This document shows, piece by piece, positions 1 to 7,607 of a stretch of 8,487 bases of DNA; position 1 is the first letter of the stretch; the number at the start of each line of letters is the position of its first letter. This DNA comes from Actinomycetes bacterium. Its GTDB lineage: Bacteria > Actinomycetota > Humimicrobiia > Humimicrobiales > Humimicrobiaceae. The notes under the pieces are model-generated. The model did not search any database. It worked only from the letters and a program-made list of their open reading frames with translations, and was not told the origin of the DNA. The stretch covers positions 1-8,487 of the forward strand of contig JAUWCR010000047.1 in the NCBI GenBank assembly GCA_030609215.1, in the 5' to 3' direction. The translations under genes were made by a program, and so were the position numbers.

Positions 1-75
1 TCAAAAGATTTATTTAAATTAGAAGGTTTATTAGTCTCAAAATTTCAAAATTATTTAAATAAAAAATATGCTTGA
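1..75 (+). CDS. C-terminal end of probable MntA-like nucleotidyltransferase antitoxin (partial)
   Basis: An open frame enters from the left edge and stops at TGA 73-75, giving 24 residues that begin SKDLFKLEGL and end in NKKYA. The fragment has no catalytic motif, so identity rests on position. It overlaps the start of the HEPN toxin gene by 8 bases (ATGCTTGA), the arrangement usual for MntA-HepT pairs, in which a minimal nucleotidyltransferase (GSX10DXD motif) neutralises the HEPN toxin by AMPylating its tyrosine. The nucleotidyltransferase core would lie left of position 1 and cannot be seen. The fragment could instead be the tail of an unrelated protein. Confidence 0.5.
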   Translation, partial: SKDLFKLEGLLVSKFQNYLNKKYA

Positions 76-499
76 TTTAAATTTTATTCAGAGAAAAATT
101 AAACTTATACATGAAGAACTCAGTAGGTTGGAAAGTTTAAGCCGCTACACTTTTAAAGAAATATCAGAAGACTTTACAAAGATGAGTGCAGTTGAGCGCC
201 TGCTGGAGAAAATTATAATGAGAGCAATTGATATAAATCAGCATATCATTGCTGAGTTGGGACATGGAGATGAAAAAATCAGGGGATATGAGGATACTTT
301 TCATGCATTATACAGTTTAAATGTTTATCCTGTAGAATTCTCCAAAGAAATTGCACCCAGTGCAGGCCTGAGAAATCGTCTGGTTCATGAATATAATGAT
401 ACAAACAATGAAATAATTTATAAATCAGTTAAAGACGCAATAAGCCAGTATACAAGATATTGTGATTACATTTTAAAGTTTGCCGGCAGTAAAAAATAA
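68..499 (+). CDS. hepT: HepT-like HEPN-domain ribonuclease toxin (DUF86 family)
   Basis: A 143-residue, mostly helical protein, the usual length for the HepT/DUF86 family. The HEPN active-site motif R-X4-H-X-Y is intact as R102-NRLV-H107-E-Y109 in the segment GLRNRLVHEYND, and an upstream helix (about 38-62) ends in an acidic/polar stretch typical of the family. HEPN toxins of this type are cytoplasmic RNases; characterised HepT proteins act on tRNA or mRNA and are silenced by AMPylation of the motif tyrosine by MntA. The ATG overlaps the end of the upstream reading frame by 8 bases and has no convincing Shine-Dalgarno sequence, so translation is probably coupled to the antitoxin gene. No frameshift or lost catalytic residue is seen, so the toxin is likely functional. 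The family is firm; the RNA target is not predictable from sequence. Confidence 0.85.
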   Translation: MLDLNFIQRKIKLIHEELSRLESLSRYTFKEISEDFTKMSAVERLLEKIIMRAIDINQHIIAELGHGDEKIRGYEDTFHALYSLNVYPVEFSKEIAPSAGLRNRLVHEYNDTNNEIIYKSVKDAISQYTRYCDYILKFAGSKK

Positions 500-530
500 A
501 GTACCAAATATTCTTAAAGTTATAAACCAT

Positions 531-577
531 AGCACTAAAGCAGTTTTTACCAGGCTGCATTAGCCGGGAGTAGTGCT
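531..577 (+). other. Nested hairpin in the spacer after hepT, possible terminator
   Basis: AGCACTA (531-537) pairs perfectly with TAGTGCT (571-577). Inside it, CC-A-GGCT (550-556) pairs with AGCCGG (562-567) around a GCATT loop with one bulged A. The outer stem is followed by a pyrimidine-rich but not pure T run (TTATTTCCTTTCCT). It lies 31 bases after the hepT stop and upstream of the tsaC promoter, so it could end the toxin transcript or be a structured RNA element. It matches no riboswitch class that I recognise. Confidence 0.4.
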
Positions 578-613
578 TATTTCCTTTCCTGAAATATGGG
601 ATTTTAATTCATA

Positions 614-622
614 TGATATAAT
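614..622 (+). promoter_or_regulatory. Extended -10 promoter candidate for tsaC
   Basis: TGATATAAT is a perfect extended -10 (TGN plus TATAAT at 617-622). No good -35 hexamer is found 16-18 bases upstream, which extended -10 promoters do not need. Transcription would start near 629, giving a leader of about 22 bases before the ATG at 651. This placement argues against the longer GTG-initiated reading frame at 573, which would start upstream of the promoter. Confidence 0.45.
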
Positions 623-650
623 TTACAAAGGAAATATTAGAATAAATTGT

Positions 651-1301
651 ATGGAAAAAATAAAGCTTGATGATATAAATAATATAAGTAATAAGGTCTT
701 AAATAAAATAGCAGAAGATATATTAAATGGCAAAATAGCTATTCTTCCCACAAACACTATATATGGAATCAGCTGTGCGTATGACAATATAAAAGCACTT
801 AGAAAAGTTTATAAAATAAAAAAGAGAAACAAAAAATCCTCTTTTATTATATTAATTTCAAATATTTCTAACTTAAATAACCTGGTAGAATCCATAGATT
901 CAGAATATGTCCGCTCATTGATTGATAATTACTGGAACATCAAAAATCCACAACCACTTACTATGATTTTTAAAAGAAATAAATCTTTGGATCCGCTTTT
1001 AACAGGCGGAGGCGATAGTATTGCCATAAGGCTTGCAGGACTTAAATTCTTAAGACAGCTAATAGATATAAGCGGGCCAGTTATATCTACAAGCGCTACT
1101 ATCTCAGGGCAAAAACTTTCTCCAAAAGATACCGGCAGCATACCCAGCTGCATAAGAGAAAGTGTTGATATTATAGTTGAATACCCAAAAGCACTGCCAG
1201 GTGTAGAATCTACAGTTCTTGATGTTACTGGCAAGAGACCTGTTATAATTAGAGAAGGTAGAATTAAATATAATAGTATACTGGAAAAAATTAATTTATA
1301 G
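651..1301 (+). CDS. tsaC: L-threonylcarbamoyladenylate synthase (TsaC/YrdC/YwlC family)
   Basis: It makes threonylcarbamoyl-AMP from threonine, bicarbonate and ATP, the first step of t6A37 modification of ANN-decoding tRNAs in the cytoplasm. The 216 residues form a single YrdC domain without the C-terminal Sua5 domain. Visible family motifs are ILPTNTIYGIS (31-41; usually PTET/DTVYG), the K-x-R motif K57-K58-R59, GDSIAIRLAG (121-130), STSATISG (146-153) and GVESTVLDV (184-192) followed by IIREGRI. The canonical SxN asparagine is Thr150 here. I chose ATG 651: homologues begin shortly before this helix and the promoter at 614-622 fits. GTG 573, 26 codons upstream, has GGGAG only two bases away. 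An AAAGGAA at 627-633 is rather far from 651 (17 bases), so in-frame ATT 636 or ATA 642 cannot be excluded. It is the first gene of a cluster matching Bacillus ywlC-ywlE-rpiB-glyA. Confidence 0.9.
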   Translation: MEKIKLDDINNISNKVLNKIAEDILNGKIAILPTNTIYGISCAYDNIKALRKVYKIKKRNKKSSFIILISNISNLNNLVESIDSEYVRSLIDNYWNIKNPQPLTMIFKRNKSLDPLLTGGGDSIAIRLAGLKFLRQLIDISGPVISTSATISGQKLSPKDTGSIPSCIRESVDIIVEYPKALPGVESTVLDVTGKRPVIIREGRIKYNSILEKINL

Positions 1302-1333
1302 TGTATTTTAAAATAATTGTATAGACAAATATT

Positions 1334-1987
1334 ATGTTTGATAAAATTGAAAATAGAAAGCTTGTAAATATAAACTTTGTATGCAGCGGCAATACCTGCA
1401 GAAGTTATATTGCAGAAGCAGTGTCCGCCCATCTTTTAAGAACATTGTATTTTAAAAAAAATCCTCTAGTAAAAGATAGTATTAATATCAGCAGTACCGG
1501 AGTTTCTGTGACCTTAAGTGAAATCCCATTAAACTCTTACCGGGTTCTGGATACAATTGAAGTTCCTGATATAAAATTTGCTCCTACTCAGTTAGATGAA
1601 TCTATAATCATAAGCTCAGATATTATAATAACTATGACTGTATCTCATAAGAATTGCATTATTAGAGATTATGGTAATTTTGATGAGAAAAAAATTTTTA
1701 GCTTAATTGAACTTTCCAATATTATTTTATACTTCCAATCTGAAAAAATATACAATAGAACCCCTTACGGAAGAGCCCGTTCAAATAAGTTGAGTAAATC
1801 TAAGATTGTAAGTATTATTTTCAGTAAAATTTCTAAACTGAAAGAAATAAATAGAGAAGAACTTATTACTGCAAGAAATTTAGATATTGAAGATCCTTTT
1901 GGAAAACCATTCAGTACTTACCTAAGGGTTGCAAGAAAGATAAAAGAAAATATATCAATTATTTTCGATTATCTCTTTGGAGTTTGA
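1334..1987 (+). CDS. Low-molecular-weight protein phosphatase, probable protein-arginine phosphatase (YwlE-like)
   Basis: The N-terminal P-loop VCSGNTCRS gives the C-X5-R-S signature with nucleophile C17, R23 and S24. T21 occupies the position that is Thr in the arginine phosphatase YwlE (CTGNTCRS) and usually Ile in tyrosine phosphatases (CLGNICRS), which suggests phosphoarginine as substrate. Asp187 in DIEDPFG is the expected general acid, and ITMTVSHK (99-106) matches YwlE AMTHQHK. At 217 residues it exceeds the usual 150 or so: about 50 extra residues (roughly 128-182, basic, NRTPYGRARS then helical) sit between FSLIEL and DPFG, and there is a short N-terminal extension. Longer LMW phosphatases of similar layout occur in actinobacteria, so tyrosine specificity remains possible. 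It starts 32 bases after tsaC; ATG 1334 lacks a clear Shine-Dalgarno sequence. In Bacillus, YwlE opposes the kinase McsB in protein quality control; no McsB is in view. Confidence 0.82.
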   Translation: MFDKIENRKLVNINFVCSGNTCRSYIAEAVSAHLLRTLYFKKNPLVKDSINISSTGVSVTLSEIPLNSYRVLDTIEVPDIKFAPTQLDESIIISSDIIITMTVSHKNCIIRDYGNFDEKKIFSLIELSNIILYFQSEKIYNRTPYGRARSNKLSKSKIVSIIFSKISKLKEINREELITARNLDIEDPFGKPFSTYLRVARKIKENISIIFDYLFGV

Positions 1988-2009
1988 CATTATATAAGCT
2001 ATAATAAAT

Positions 2010-2038
2010 TTGAAAATTACTGAGTGCAAGACTCTAAT
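2010..2038 (+). promoter_or_regulatory. Sigma70-type promoter candidate for rpiB-glyA
   Basis: TTGAAA (2010-2015) and TCTAAT (2033-2038) are separated by exactly 17 bases, each differing from consensus at one position. Transcription would begin near 2045, about 39 bases before the proposed rpiB start. A short inverted repeat, GAGT-GCAAG-ACTC (2022-2034), lies between and overlaps the -10 and could be an operator, although a four-base stem is weak evidence. The 96-base gap between the phosphatase gene and rpiB holds no gene. Confidence 0.4.
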
Positions 2039-2072
2039 AAAATTAGCCAATAGATAATAGGAAAAATTTAAA

Positions 2073-2086
2073 AAGGAGCAGATATT
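2073..2086 (+). promoter_or_regulatory. Ribosome-binding site and ATT start codon of rpiB
   Basis: AAGGAG at 2073-2078 (within AAAAAGGAG) is the strongest Shine-Dalgarno sequence in the plus-strand cluster. It is followed after five bases by ATT (2084-2086). In this frame a TAA at 2069-2071 bounds the reading frame, and no ATG, GTG or TTG occurs until ATG 2294, which is deep inside the conserved domain. The site therefore decides the start in favour of a rare AUU codon. Confidence 0.7.
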
Positions 2087-2551
2087 AATTTAGTTATAGG
2101 CTCTGATCATGCAGGATTTGAGCATAAAGCCAAGCTAATAAAATTACTAAAAGAGTCGGGCCATAATATAGAAGATGTCGGAACAGACAGCAGTGAAAGT
2201 TGTGATTACACAGATTTCGGAATAAAAGGTGCAGAATTTGTATCCCGCAGAAAAGCTGATTTTGGCATACTCATTTGTGGAGCTGGTATTGGAATGAGTA
2301 TTACTGCAAATAAATTTAAGGGTGTCAGAGCAGCAGTCTGCTGGAACGAGGAATCTGCAGCTATCACCCGCGTACATAATAATTCAAACATAATATGTAT
2401 TGGAGCAAGATTCTTCACAGTCGATGAATGCCTGAAGATGATAAAAATTTTTTTAAAAACTCCTGCAAGTAAGGAGAAGCGCCATATAAGAAGGGTAAAT
2501 AAAATTATAGCATTAGAAGAGAGGGAGAGTATTTGCAATGGGAAAACATGA
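2084..2551 (+). CDS. rpiB: Ribose-5-phosphate isomerase B (RpiB/LacAB family), ATT start
   Basis: It interconverts ribose-5-phosphate and ribulose-5-phosphate in the non-oxidative pentose phosphate pathway. From the ATT at 2084 the product is 155 residues, near the usual length of about 150, beginning (M)[14 protein letters not shown]. Active-site features are D8-H9 (GSDHAG), D41-Y42, Cys65 in the ICGAGIGMS loop (the catalytic base in E. coli-type RpiB), the [11 protein letters not shown] segment and the histidine of RVHNNSN. Residue 67 is Ala where E. coli-type enzymes have Thr (CGTGIG). Starting at the first ATG (2294) would leave 85 residues lacking D8, H9 and Cys65, so that start is not credible. 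Its last 14 bases overlap glyA, suggesting translational coupling. The related allose-6-phosphate or LacA/B isomerases are alternatives, but the glyA neighbourhood favours RpiB. Confidence 0.88.
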   Translation: MNLVIGSDHAGFEHKAKLIKLLKESGHNIEDVGTDSSESCDYTDFGIKGAEFVSRRKADFGILICGAGIGMSITANKFKGVRAAVCWNEESAAITRVHNNSNIICIGARFFTVDECLKMIKIFLKTPASKEKRHIRRVNKIIALEERESICNGKT

Positions 2552-3797
2552 TAACCATACTTTAAGCAAAACCACTGATACTGAAGTAGGAGAAATTATA
2601 GAAAGAGAGCTTAAAAGACAAAAGAGCCAATTGATCTTAATAGCCTCTGAAAATTTTACATCCCAGGAGGTAATTAAAACCATGGGCTCAGTTCTAACTA
2701 ACAAATATGCTGAAGGTTATCCTGGTTTTAGATATTATGCAGGATGCAAATATGTTGACGAAATCGAAGAACTTGCAATCAACAGAGCAAATAAACTATT
2801 TAATTCAAATTATTGTAATGTCCAGCCTCACAGCGGAGTTCAGGCAAATACTGCAATATTTTTAGCAGTACTTAATTGTGGCGATAAAATACTATCCATG
2901 AACCTCAGGGACGGGGGCCATCTCTCCCATGGGCATAAACAAAACCTTAGCGGTAAATATTATGAAATACATACTTACAGCGTAGATCCCGAAACAGAAT
3001 TAATTGATTATGAAAATGTAAGAAAATTAGCTAAGATAACTAAACCAAAATTAATAATTGCAGGTGCCAGTTCCTATCCGAGAATAATAGATTTCAAAAA
3101 ATTCAGGGAAATAGCTGATGAAGTTGGTGCTTACCTGATGGCAGATACAGCTCACATTGCAGGCCTGATAGTTAGCGGACTGCATCCCACCTCTGTAGGA
3201 ATAGCTGATTTTACAACTGCAACTACTCATAAAACTCTAAGGGGACCCAGAGGCGCATTAATTGTAGCTGATAAAAAATATAGCGGGCTAATTGATAAAT
3301 CAGTATTTCCCGGAATTCAGGGCGGTCCGTTTATGCATATAATCGCTGCTAAGGCAGTCTGCTTTAAAGAAGCAATGAAAGACTCTTTTAAAGAATATGG
3401 CAGGCGAATAGTAGAAAACTCAAAGGCCCTTTGCTCCTACCTAAAAGATGAAGGATTTAGAATTGTTTCAGGCGGGACAGATAACCATTTATTTTTAATA
3501 GACTTAACTAATAAGAACATGACTGGTTTTGATGCTGTAGGCGCTTTAACTTCAGTTGGAATAATAATAAATAAAAATGTAATTCCATATGATAAGCTAG
3601 CTCCAACAATAACAAGTGGAATTAGAATAGGTACCCCCGCTGTCACTACTCAGGGAATGGGTATAGATGAAATGCATAAAATTGGTGAGCTGATTTCATT
3701 AACTCTTAAAAATAGGAAAAATAAAACAAAACTTAAAGAAATAAGTAAAAAAGTTAAAAAACTGGTTAAAGATTTCCCAGTTTATACTAAATGCTAG
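2538..3797 (+). CDS. glyA: Serine hydroxymethyltransferase
   Basis: This PLP enzyme converts serine and tetrahydrofolate to glycine and 5,10-methylene-THF, the main cytoplasmic one-carbon source. The 419 residues match the usual bacterial length. Landmarks are LIASENF (34-40), [17 protein letters not shown] (59-75), [11 protein letters not shown] (94-104), GGHLSHG with H128, D203 and H206 in ADTAHIAGL, the PLP-binding K232 in [20 protein letters not shown] (257-264), [10 protein letters not shown] (311-320) and the carboxylate-binding R363 in SGIRIGTPA. Several normally constant spots differ: YPGKRYYGG reads [26 protein letters not shown] reads [16 protein letters not shown], and VDMAH reads ADTAH. 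No lysine, histidine or arginine essential for catalysis is lost. ATG 2538 follows GGGAG (2523-2527) and overlaps the end of rpiB by 14 bases. No glycine or THF riboswitch is visible upstream. Confidence 0.96.
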   Translation: MGKHDNHTLSKTTDTEVGEIIERELKRQKSQLILIASENFTSQEVIKTMGSVLTNKYAEGYPGFRYYAGCKYVDEIEELAINRANKLFNSNYCNVQPHSGVQANTAIFLAVLNCGDKILSMNLRDGGHLSHGHKQNLSGKYYEIHTYSVDPETELIDYENVRKLAKITKPKLIIAGASSYPRIIDFKKFREIADEVGAYLMADTAHIAGLIVSGLHPTSVGIADFTTATTHKTLRGPRGALIVADKKYSGLIDKSVFPGIQGGPFMHIIAAKAVCFKEAMKDSFKEYGRRIVENSKALCSYLKDEGFRIVSGGTDNHLFLIDLTNKNMTGFDAVGALTSVGIIINKNVIPYDKLAPTITSGIRIGTPAVTTQGMGIDEMHKIGELISLTLKNRKNKTKLKEISKKVKKLVKDFPVYTKC

Positions 3798-3808
3798 CTG
3801 ATTTTGCT

Positions 3809-4429
3809 TTAGTGGCTCCTTACCATATCCTTTATCTTCATCAGTCTTACAGTATTTGACAGTTCTGTCTCAGAAAGCTTCATCGTAATAGATTTAATAG
3901 TTTCTATTAAATTAGGAATTAATTTATATTCAAGAGCATTAACCCTTCTTCTTGTTTCCTCAATCTCATTGGCCAATAGTTGAACTGTCTTTTCCTTCTC
4001 GGCCAGTGCCAGCAGTGATTCTATGAATTCATCAAATTTAATTAATGAGATATCCAGTTCTCCTGATGTATTAAAGTAACCATAAGAGATAATATCTCCT
4101 TTTACCTCTCTAGTATAAACAGGTACATGAACACTCATAAGATTCTTTTGCTCTACTGAAACTGAGATTGTCTTTGTTGGCAGGAGTAATTCCTGTTCCA
4201 TCTGGAAGGGACCCATTTCTGCCTTTGCAAGCATAAAACTCTCCAGTATAGATTGAAATTCTTTCTCAATAGAAAACCTTAAACTTTTTACCTCATCAAT
4301 AATAGATAAAAGCTGTCTCATTAATTCATCCCTTTTATCCTTTAAGAGTTTATGCCCTCTTTGTGCGATTTTCAGCCGCTTCTTCAATCGAAGAAGTTCC
4401 ATTCTTGTTGCATTAATATTTAATATCAT
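3809..4429 (-). CDS. atpD: V/A-type ATPase subunit D (central rotor shaft)
   Basis: Subunit D is the long coiled-coil shaft that turns inside the A3B3 head and, with F, transmits torque to the membrane ring. The 206-residue product has the family's start MILNINATRMELLRLKKRL, followed by AQRGHKLLKDKRDELM (22-37). The C-terminal helix carries EIEETRRRVNALEY (155-168), LIPNLIETIK and RLMKIKDM (195-202). Both ends are helical with heptad-like spacing, and a beta-rich middle (about 85-130) separates them. The start lies three bases after the atpB stop (reading TAATAAATG) with only a weak GAGAG upstream, so reinitiation from atpB is likely. It is the last gene of the ATPase operon in view and stops 11 bases from the converging glyA stop. 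Confidence 0.95.
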   Translation of the reverse strand: MILNINATRMELLRLKKRLKIAQRGHKLLKDKRDELMRQLLSIIDEVKSLRFSIEKEFQSILESFMLAKAEMGPFQMEQELLLPTKTISVSVEQKNLMSVHVPVYTREVKGDIISYGYFNTSGELDISLIKFDEFIESLLALAEKEKTVQLLANEIEETRRRVNALEYKLIPNLIETIKSITMKLSETELSNTVRLMKIKDMVRSH

Positions 4430-4432
4430 TTA

Positions 4433-5830
4433 TTAACTCTCGCCCGGCTCTTCTTTCTTAAATCTCGGTAAATATTTGTCAAGGTATTCATCTCTGATTC
4501 TTTTTAATTCTTCCCTCGGGAATATTGAAAGCAGTTTCCACCCTAAATCAAGAGTTTTTTCAATAGATCTATTTTCGTATTCTCCCTGGGAAACATATTC
4601 ATTCTCAAAATTTTCAGCAAATTTAAAATAAATCTTATCCATATCAGTTAGTGCAGCTTCCCCCAAAATTACTGCCAGTTCCTGAACTTCCTTGCCTCTT
4701 GCATATGCAGCATATAGCTGGTTAAAAATATCAGAATGGTCCTCCCTGGTCTTTCCCTTACCAATACCTTTATCCTTCAACCTCGATAAAGATGGGAGAA
4801 CATCAATAGGAGGTGATAATTTCTTCTTATGAAGCGATCTTGAGAGTATTATCTGTCCCTCTGTTATATACCCTGTTAAATCAGGTATTGGATGGGTTTT
4901 ATCATCCTCAGGCATTGTAAGTATCGGTATTTGAGTAATTGAGCCTGTCTTTCCTTTTATTCTACCAGCTCTTTCATATATTGTAGCTAAATCAGTATAT
5001 AGATAACCTGGATAGCCTCTTCTTCCCGGGACTTCCTTTCTGGCAGCAGAAACCTCTTTTAGAGCTTCACAGTAATTAGTCATATCAGTAAGTATTACAA
5101 GTACATGCATATTCAATTCAAAAGCAAGATACTCTGCACATGTCAGGCCAACCCTTGGAGTTGCAATTCTTTCAATTGCTGGATCATTGGCAAGATTCAG
5201 TATTAAAACCGATCTACTAATAGCACCTGACTTTTCAAAATCACTTATAAAAAATTGTGATTCTTCAAATGTAATACCAATAGCAACAAAAACAACTGCA
5301 AATTCCTCCTTTTTCCCCAAAACAGCTGCCTGCCTTGCAATCTGAGCTGCTATCCTGTTGTGAGGCAATCCAGATCCAGAAAATATAGGAAGCTTCTGGC
5401 CCCTAACCAGCGTATTTAAACCATCAATAGATGATATGCCAGTCTGAATAAACTCATTAGGATAATCCCTTGCATATGGGTTTATAGGCGCTCCATTTAT
5501 ATCTATACTTTTTTCAGGAATAATTTTATCCCTTTCTGTCTTTGGTCTTCCAAGTCCAGTAAAAACCTTTCCTAATATATCAGGTGACACATACATGTGA
5601 ATTCCTCTTCCTAAAAACCTCACACTTGTCTTTTCAGTTTCAATACCAGTTGTGCCTTCAAATACCTGTACCAAAGCTTTGTCTCCATCAACTTCAAGAA
5701 CTTTTCCATTTCTAATACTTCCATCAACAAGCCTAATTTCGACAAGCTCTTCATATTTAACCCCTTCCAGACCTTCCACGTGGAGAAGCGGTCCAGAAAC
5801 ATTTACAATACTCTTATACTCTTTTAGCAT
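4433..5830 (-). CDS. atpB: V/A-type ATPase subunit B (non-catalytic head subunit)
   Basis: Three copies alternate with subunit A in the soluble ATPase head. The 465 residues are the normal length. The nucleotide loop is the degenerate, non-catalytic form [19 protein letters not shown] (150-168), with no [17 protein letters not shown] (186-199), [19 protein letters not shown] (245-263), [22 protein letters not shown] (268-289) and [15 protein letters not shown] (296-310) are family hallmarks. R350 in PSLSRL corresponds to the arginine finger reaching the A-subunit active site (position inferred from known NtpB-type proteins). Its ATG follows GAGGAG (5837-5842) at six bases, and that ribosome-binding site sits over the last codons of atpA; the gap to atpA is three bases. 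No oddities were seen. Confidence 0.98.
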   Translation of the reverse strand: MLKEYKSIVNVSGPLLHVEGLEGVKYEELVEIRLVDGSIRNGKVLEVDGDKALVQVFEGTTGIETEKTSVRFLGRGIHMYVSPDILGKVFTGLGRPKTERDKIIPEKSIDINGAPINPYARDYPNEFIQTGISSIDGLNTLVRGQKLPIFSGSGLPHNRIAAQIARQAAVLGKKEEFAVVFVAIGITFEESQFFISDFEKSGAISRSVLILNLANDPAIERIATPRVGLTCAEYLAFELNMHVLVILTDMTNYCEALKEVSAARKEVPGRRGYPGYLYTDLATIYERAGRIKGKTGSITQIPILTMPEDDKTHPIPDLTGYITEGQIILSRSLHKKKLSPPIDVLPSLSRLKDKGIGKGKTREDHSDIFNQLYAAYARGKEVQELAVILGEAALTDMDKIYFKFAENFENEYVSQGEYENRSIEKTLDLGWKLLSIFPREELKRIRDEYLDKYLPRFKKEEPGES

Positions 5831-5833
5831 CCT

Positions 5834-7594
5834 TTACTCCTCTATTAATGATGAGATTTCAGTATTTATCTCCTCTTTAATGGTGTCAATCTTTTCAATC
5901 TCAGTATTTTTTATATATTTCATCCTTGCTATTCTATTTCTTACCTTCATAGTTTCAATTAACTTTATATCTGCTCCTAATTTAATATAATCTCTTGCCT
6001 GATTATAAAAATAAATAATTAGATCCATCATTTTATATTGTTTCTCAACTGGAGAGTAGGTGTCTACTTCATGAAATGCATTCTGGTGAAGAAAATCCTC
6101 TCTTATCATTCTGGCAGTTAGAAGTATTAATCTATCTTCAGCTGATAATGCATCCATGCCTACAAGCCTGACTATCTCTTCAAGTTCTGATTCTTTCTCA
6201 AGGATTCTCATTGCTTCAGTCTGCAGGTCAAAATAGTCATCTTTAACATTTTTCTTAACATAATCAGATATATTATCAATATACAGGGAATATGAATTTA
6301 ACCATGATATTGCCGGGAAATGTCTGCTATAAGCAAGGTTTGCCTCCAGCGACCAAAAGACTTTTACAACTCTGAGAGTTGCCTGAACAACAGGGTCAGA
6401 AAGATCCCCGCCTGGCGGTGATACTGCGCCAATTACAGATAATGCTCCTACCCTATCATTTTCTCCTGACAAACACTTTACTACGCCCGACCTTTCATAG
6501 AAAGATGCAATTTTAGCACCTAAATATGCAGGATAGCCTTCTTCTCCTGGCATTTCCTCAAGTCTTCCTGAAATTTCTCTCATTGCTTCGGCCCATCTTG
6601 AAGTTGAATCTGCCAGCAGTGCCACCGAATATCCCATATCTCTAAAATATTCTGCAATTGTTATTCCAGTATAAACTGATGCTTCTCTAGCAGCCACAGG
6701 CATATTTGATGTATTTGCTATCATCACTGTTCTTTTCATCAGGGGTATGCCTGATTTAGGATCAACCAGTTCAGGAAACTCAAGAAGAACATCTGTCATT
6801 TCATTTCCCCTCTCACCACAACCAATATAAACAATGACTTCAGCATCAACCCATTTAGCTAATTGATGTTGTATTACTGTTTTTCCTGAACCAAATGGAC
6901 CTGGAACACAGGCAGTGCCGCCTCTAGCTAGAGGAAAAAACATATCAATTACTCTCTGTCCTGTAAATAATGGCATATCGGGACTAATCTTTTCTGTATA
7001 TGGTCTTTGCTCTCTAACCGGCCACTTCTGTACCATTTTTACATCAACATCGCCGTTCTTTGTTTTAATACAGGCAACTGTATCTTTGATGGTAAACTCC
7101 CCATCTTCTATTGATTTAATTTCACCGGCAGTTCCAAAAGGAACCATTATATAATGCTTGATAATAGGAGTTTCCTGAACAAAACCAAGAAAGTCTCCTT
7201 CACTTACATTATCACCTTTTTTAGCAATAGGTTCAAACTTCCATTTCTTTTCTGTATCTAGTGCCTCTACCTGCACACCTCTTGTAATATAATCGCCTGC
7301 TTTATCATATATTTTATTAAGAGGTCTCTGAATCCCGTCATATATGGATTCAATAATACCTGGACCCAACTCTACAGTTAACGGCACTCCAGTAGGATAT
7401 ACTGGCTCCCCAACACCAATACCGCCTGTTTCCTCATAAACCTGTATGGATGCGGCATCACCACTAAATCCTATAATCTCTCCCATAAGTTTCTTCTCAG
7501 AAACACTGACAATATCAAACATCTTTGACCCTGTCATATTTTCTGCTACAACAAGCGGGCCGGCAACTTTAATAATTTTTCCTAATTTACTCAT
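5834..7594 (-). CDS. atpA: V/A-type ATPase catalytic subunit A
   Basis: This is the ATP-hydrolysing or synthesising subunit of the rotary enzyme, acting on the cytoplasmic face of the membrane. The 586 residues are full length. In order: an N-terminal barrel ([12 protein letters not shown]), the non-homologous bulge domain of A subunits (about 115-190), the intact Walker A GPFGSGKT (232-239, K238), the catalytic glutamate E261 in [39 protein letters not shown] (332-351), [20 protein letters not shown] (392-411) and [16 protein letters not shown] (423-438), then a helical C-terminal domain. These distinguish it from the F-type beta subunit. The ATG at 7594 follows AGGAG (7602-7606) by seven bases. 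Whether the enzyme moves Na+ or H+ cannot be told here, because the K ring subunit is outside the window. Confidence 0.98.
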   Translation of the reverse strand: MSKLGKIIKVAGPLVVAENMTGSKMFDIVSVSEKKLMGEIIGFSGDAASIQVYEETGGIGVGEPVYPTGVPLTVELGPGIIESIYDGIQRPLNKIYDKAGDYITRGVQVEALDTEKKWKFEPIAKKGDNVSEGDFLGFVQETPIIKHYIMVPFGTAGEIKSIEDGEFTIKDTVACIKTKNGDVDVKMVQKWPVREQRPYTEKISPDMPLFTGQRVIDMFFPLARGGTACVPGPFGSGKTVIQHQLAKWVDAEVIVYIGCGERGNEMTDVLLEFPELVDPKSGIPLMKRTVMIANTSNMPVAAREASVYTGITIAEYFRDMGYSVALLADSTSRWAEAMREISGRLEEMPGEEGYPAYLGAKIASFYERSGVVKCLSGENDRVGALSVIGAVSPPGGDLSDPVVQATLRVVKVFWSLEANLAYSRHFPAISWLNSYSLYIDNISDYVKKNVKDDYFDLQTEAMRILEKESELEEIVRLVGMDALSAEDRLILLTARMIREDFLHQNAFHEVDTYSPVEKQYKMMDLIIYFYNQARDYIKLGADIKLIETMKVRNRIARMKYIKNTEIEKIDTIKEEINTEISSLIEE

Positions 7595-7607
7595 CTATTT
7601 ACTCCTA

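Noticed and set aside
573..650. GTG-initiated N-terminal extension of tsaC
   Set aside because: The 26 extra residues do not resemble TsaC, GGGAG is only two bases from the GTG, and the start overlaps the hairpin and precedes the best promoter.
929..1432. 167-residue minus-strand reading frame
   Set aside because: It lies opposite tsaC and the start of the phosphatase gene, both with clear protein motifs; the translation is low-complexity and matches no family I recognise.
1984..2005. Perfect TTGACA and TATAAT hexamers right after the phosphatase stop
   Set aside because: They are only 10 bases apart, far short of the 16-18 needed, and TTGACA overlaps the stop codon. The TTGAAA/TCTAAT pair with a 17-base spacer is a better candidate.
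2147..2538. Two overlapping minus-strand reading frames across rpiB
   Set aside because: They are antisense to the conserved RpiB domain and have no recognisable motif. They look prominent only because rpiB lacks a standard start.
2294..2551. 85-residue protein starting at the first ATG of the rpiB frame
   Set aside because: It begins in the middle of the conserved GIGMS loop and lacks the catalytic cysteine; it is an artefact of requiring a standard start codon.
5652..5990. 112-residue plus-strand reading frame
   Set aside because: It is antisense to the atpA/atpB junction, rich in Ser and hydrophobic residues as expected for the complement of AT-rich coding sequence.
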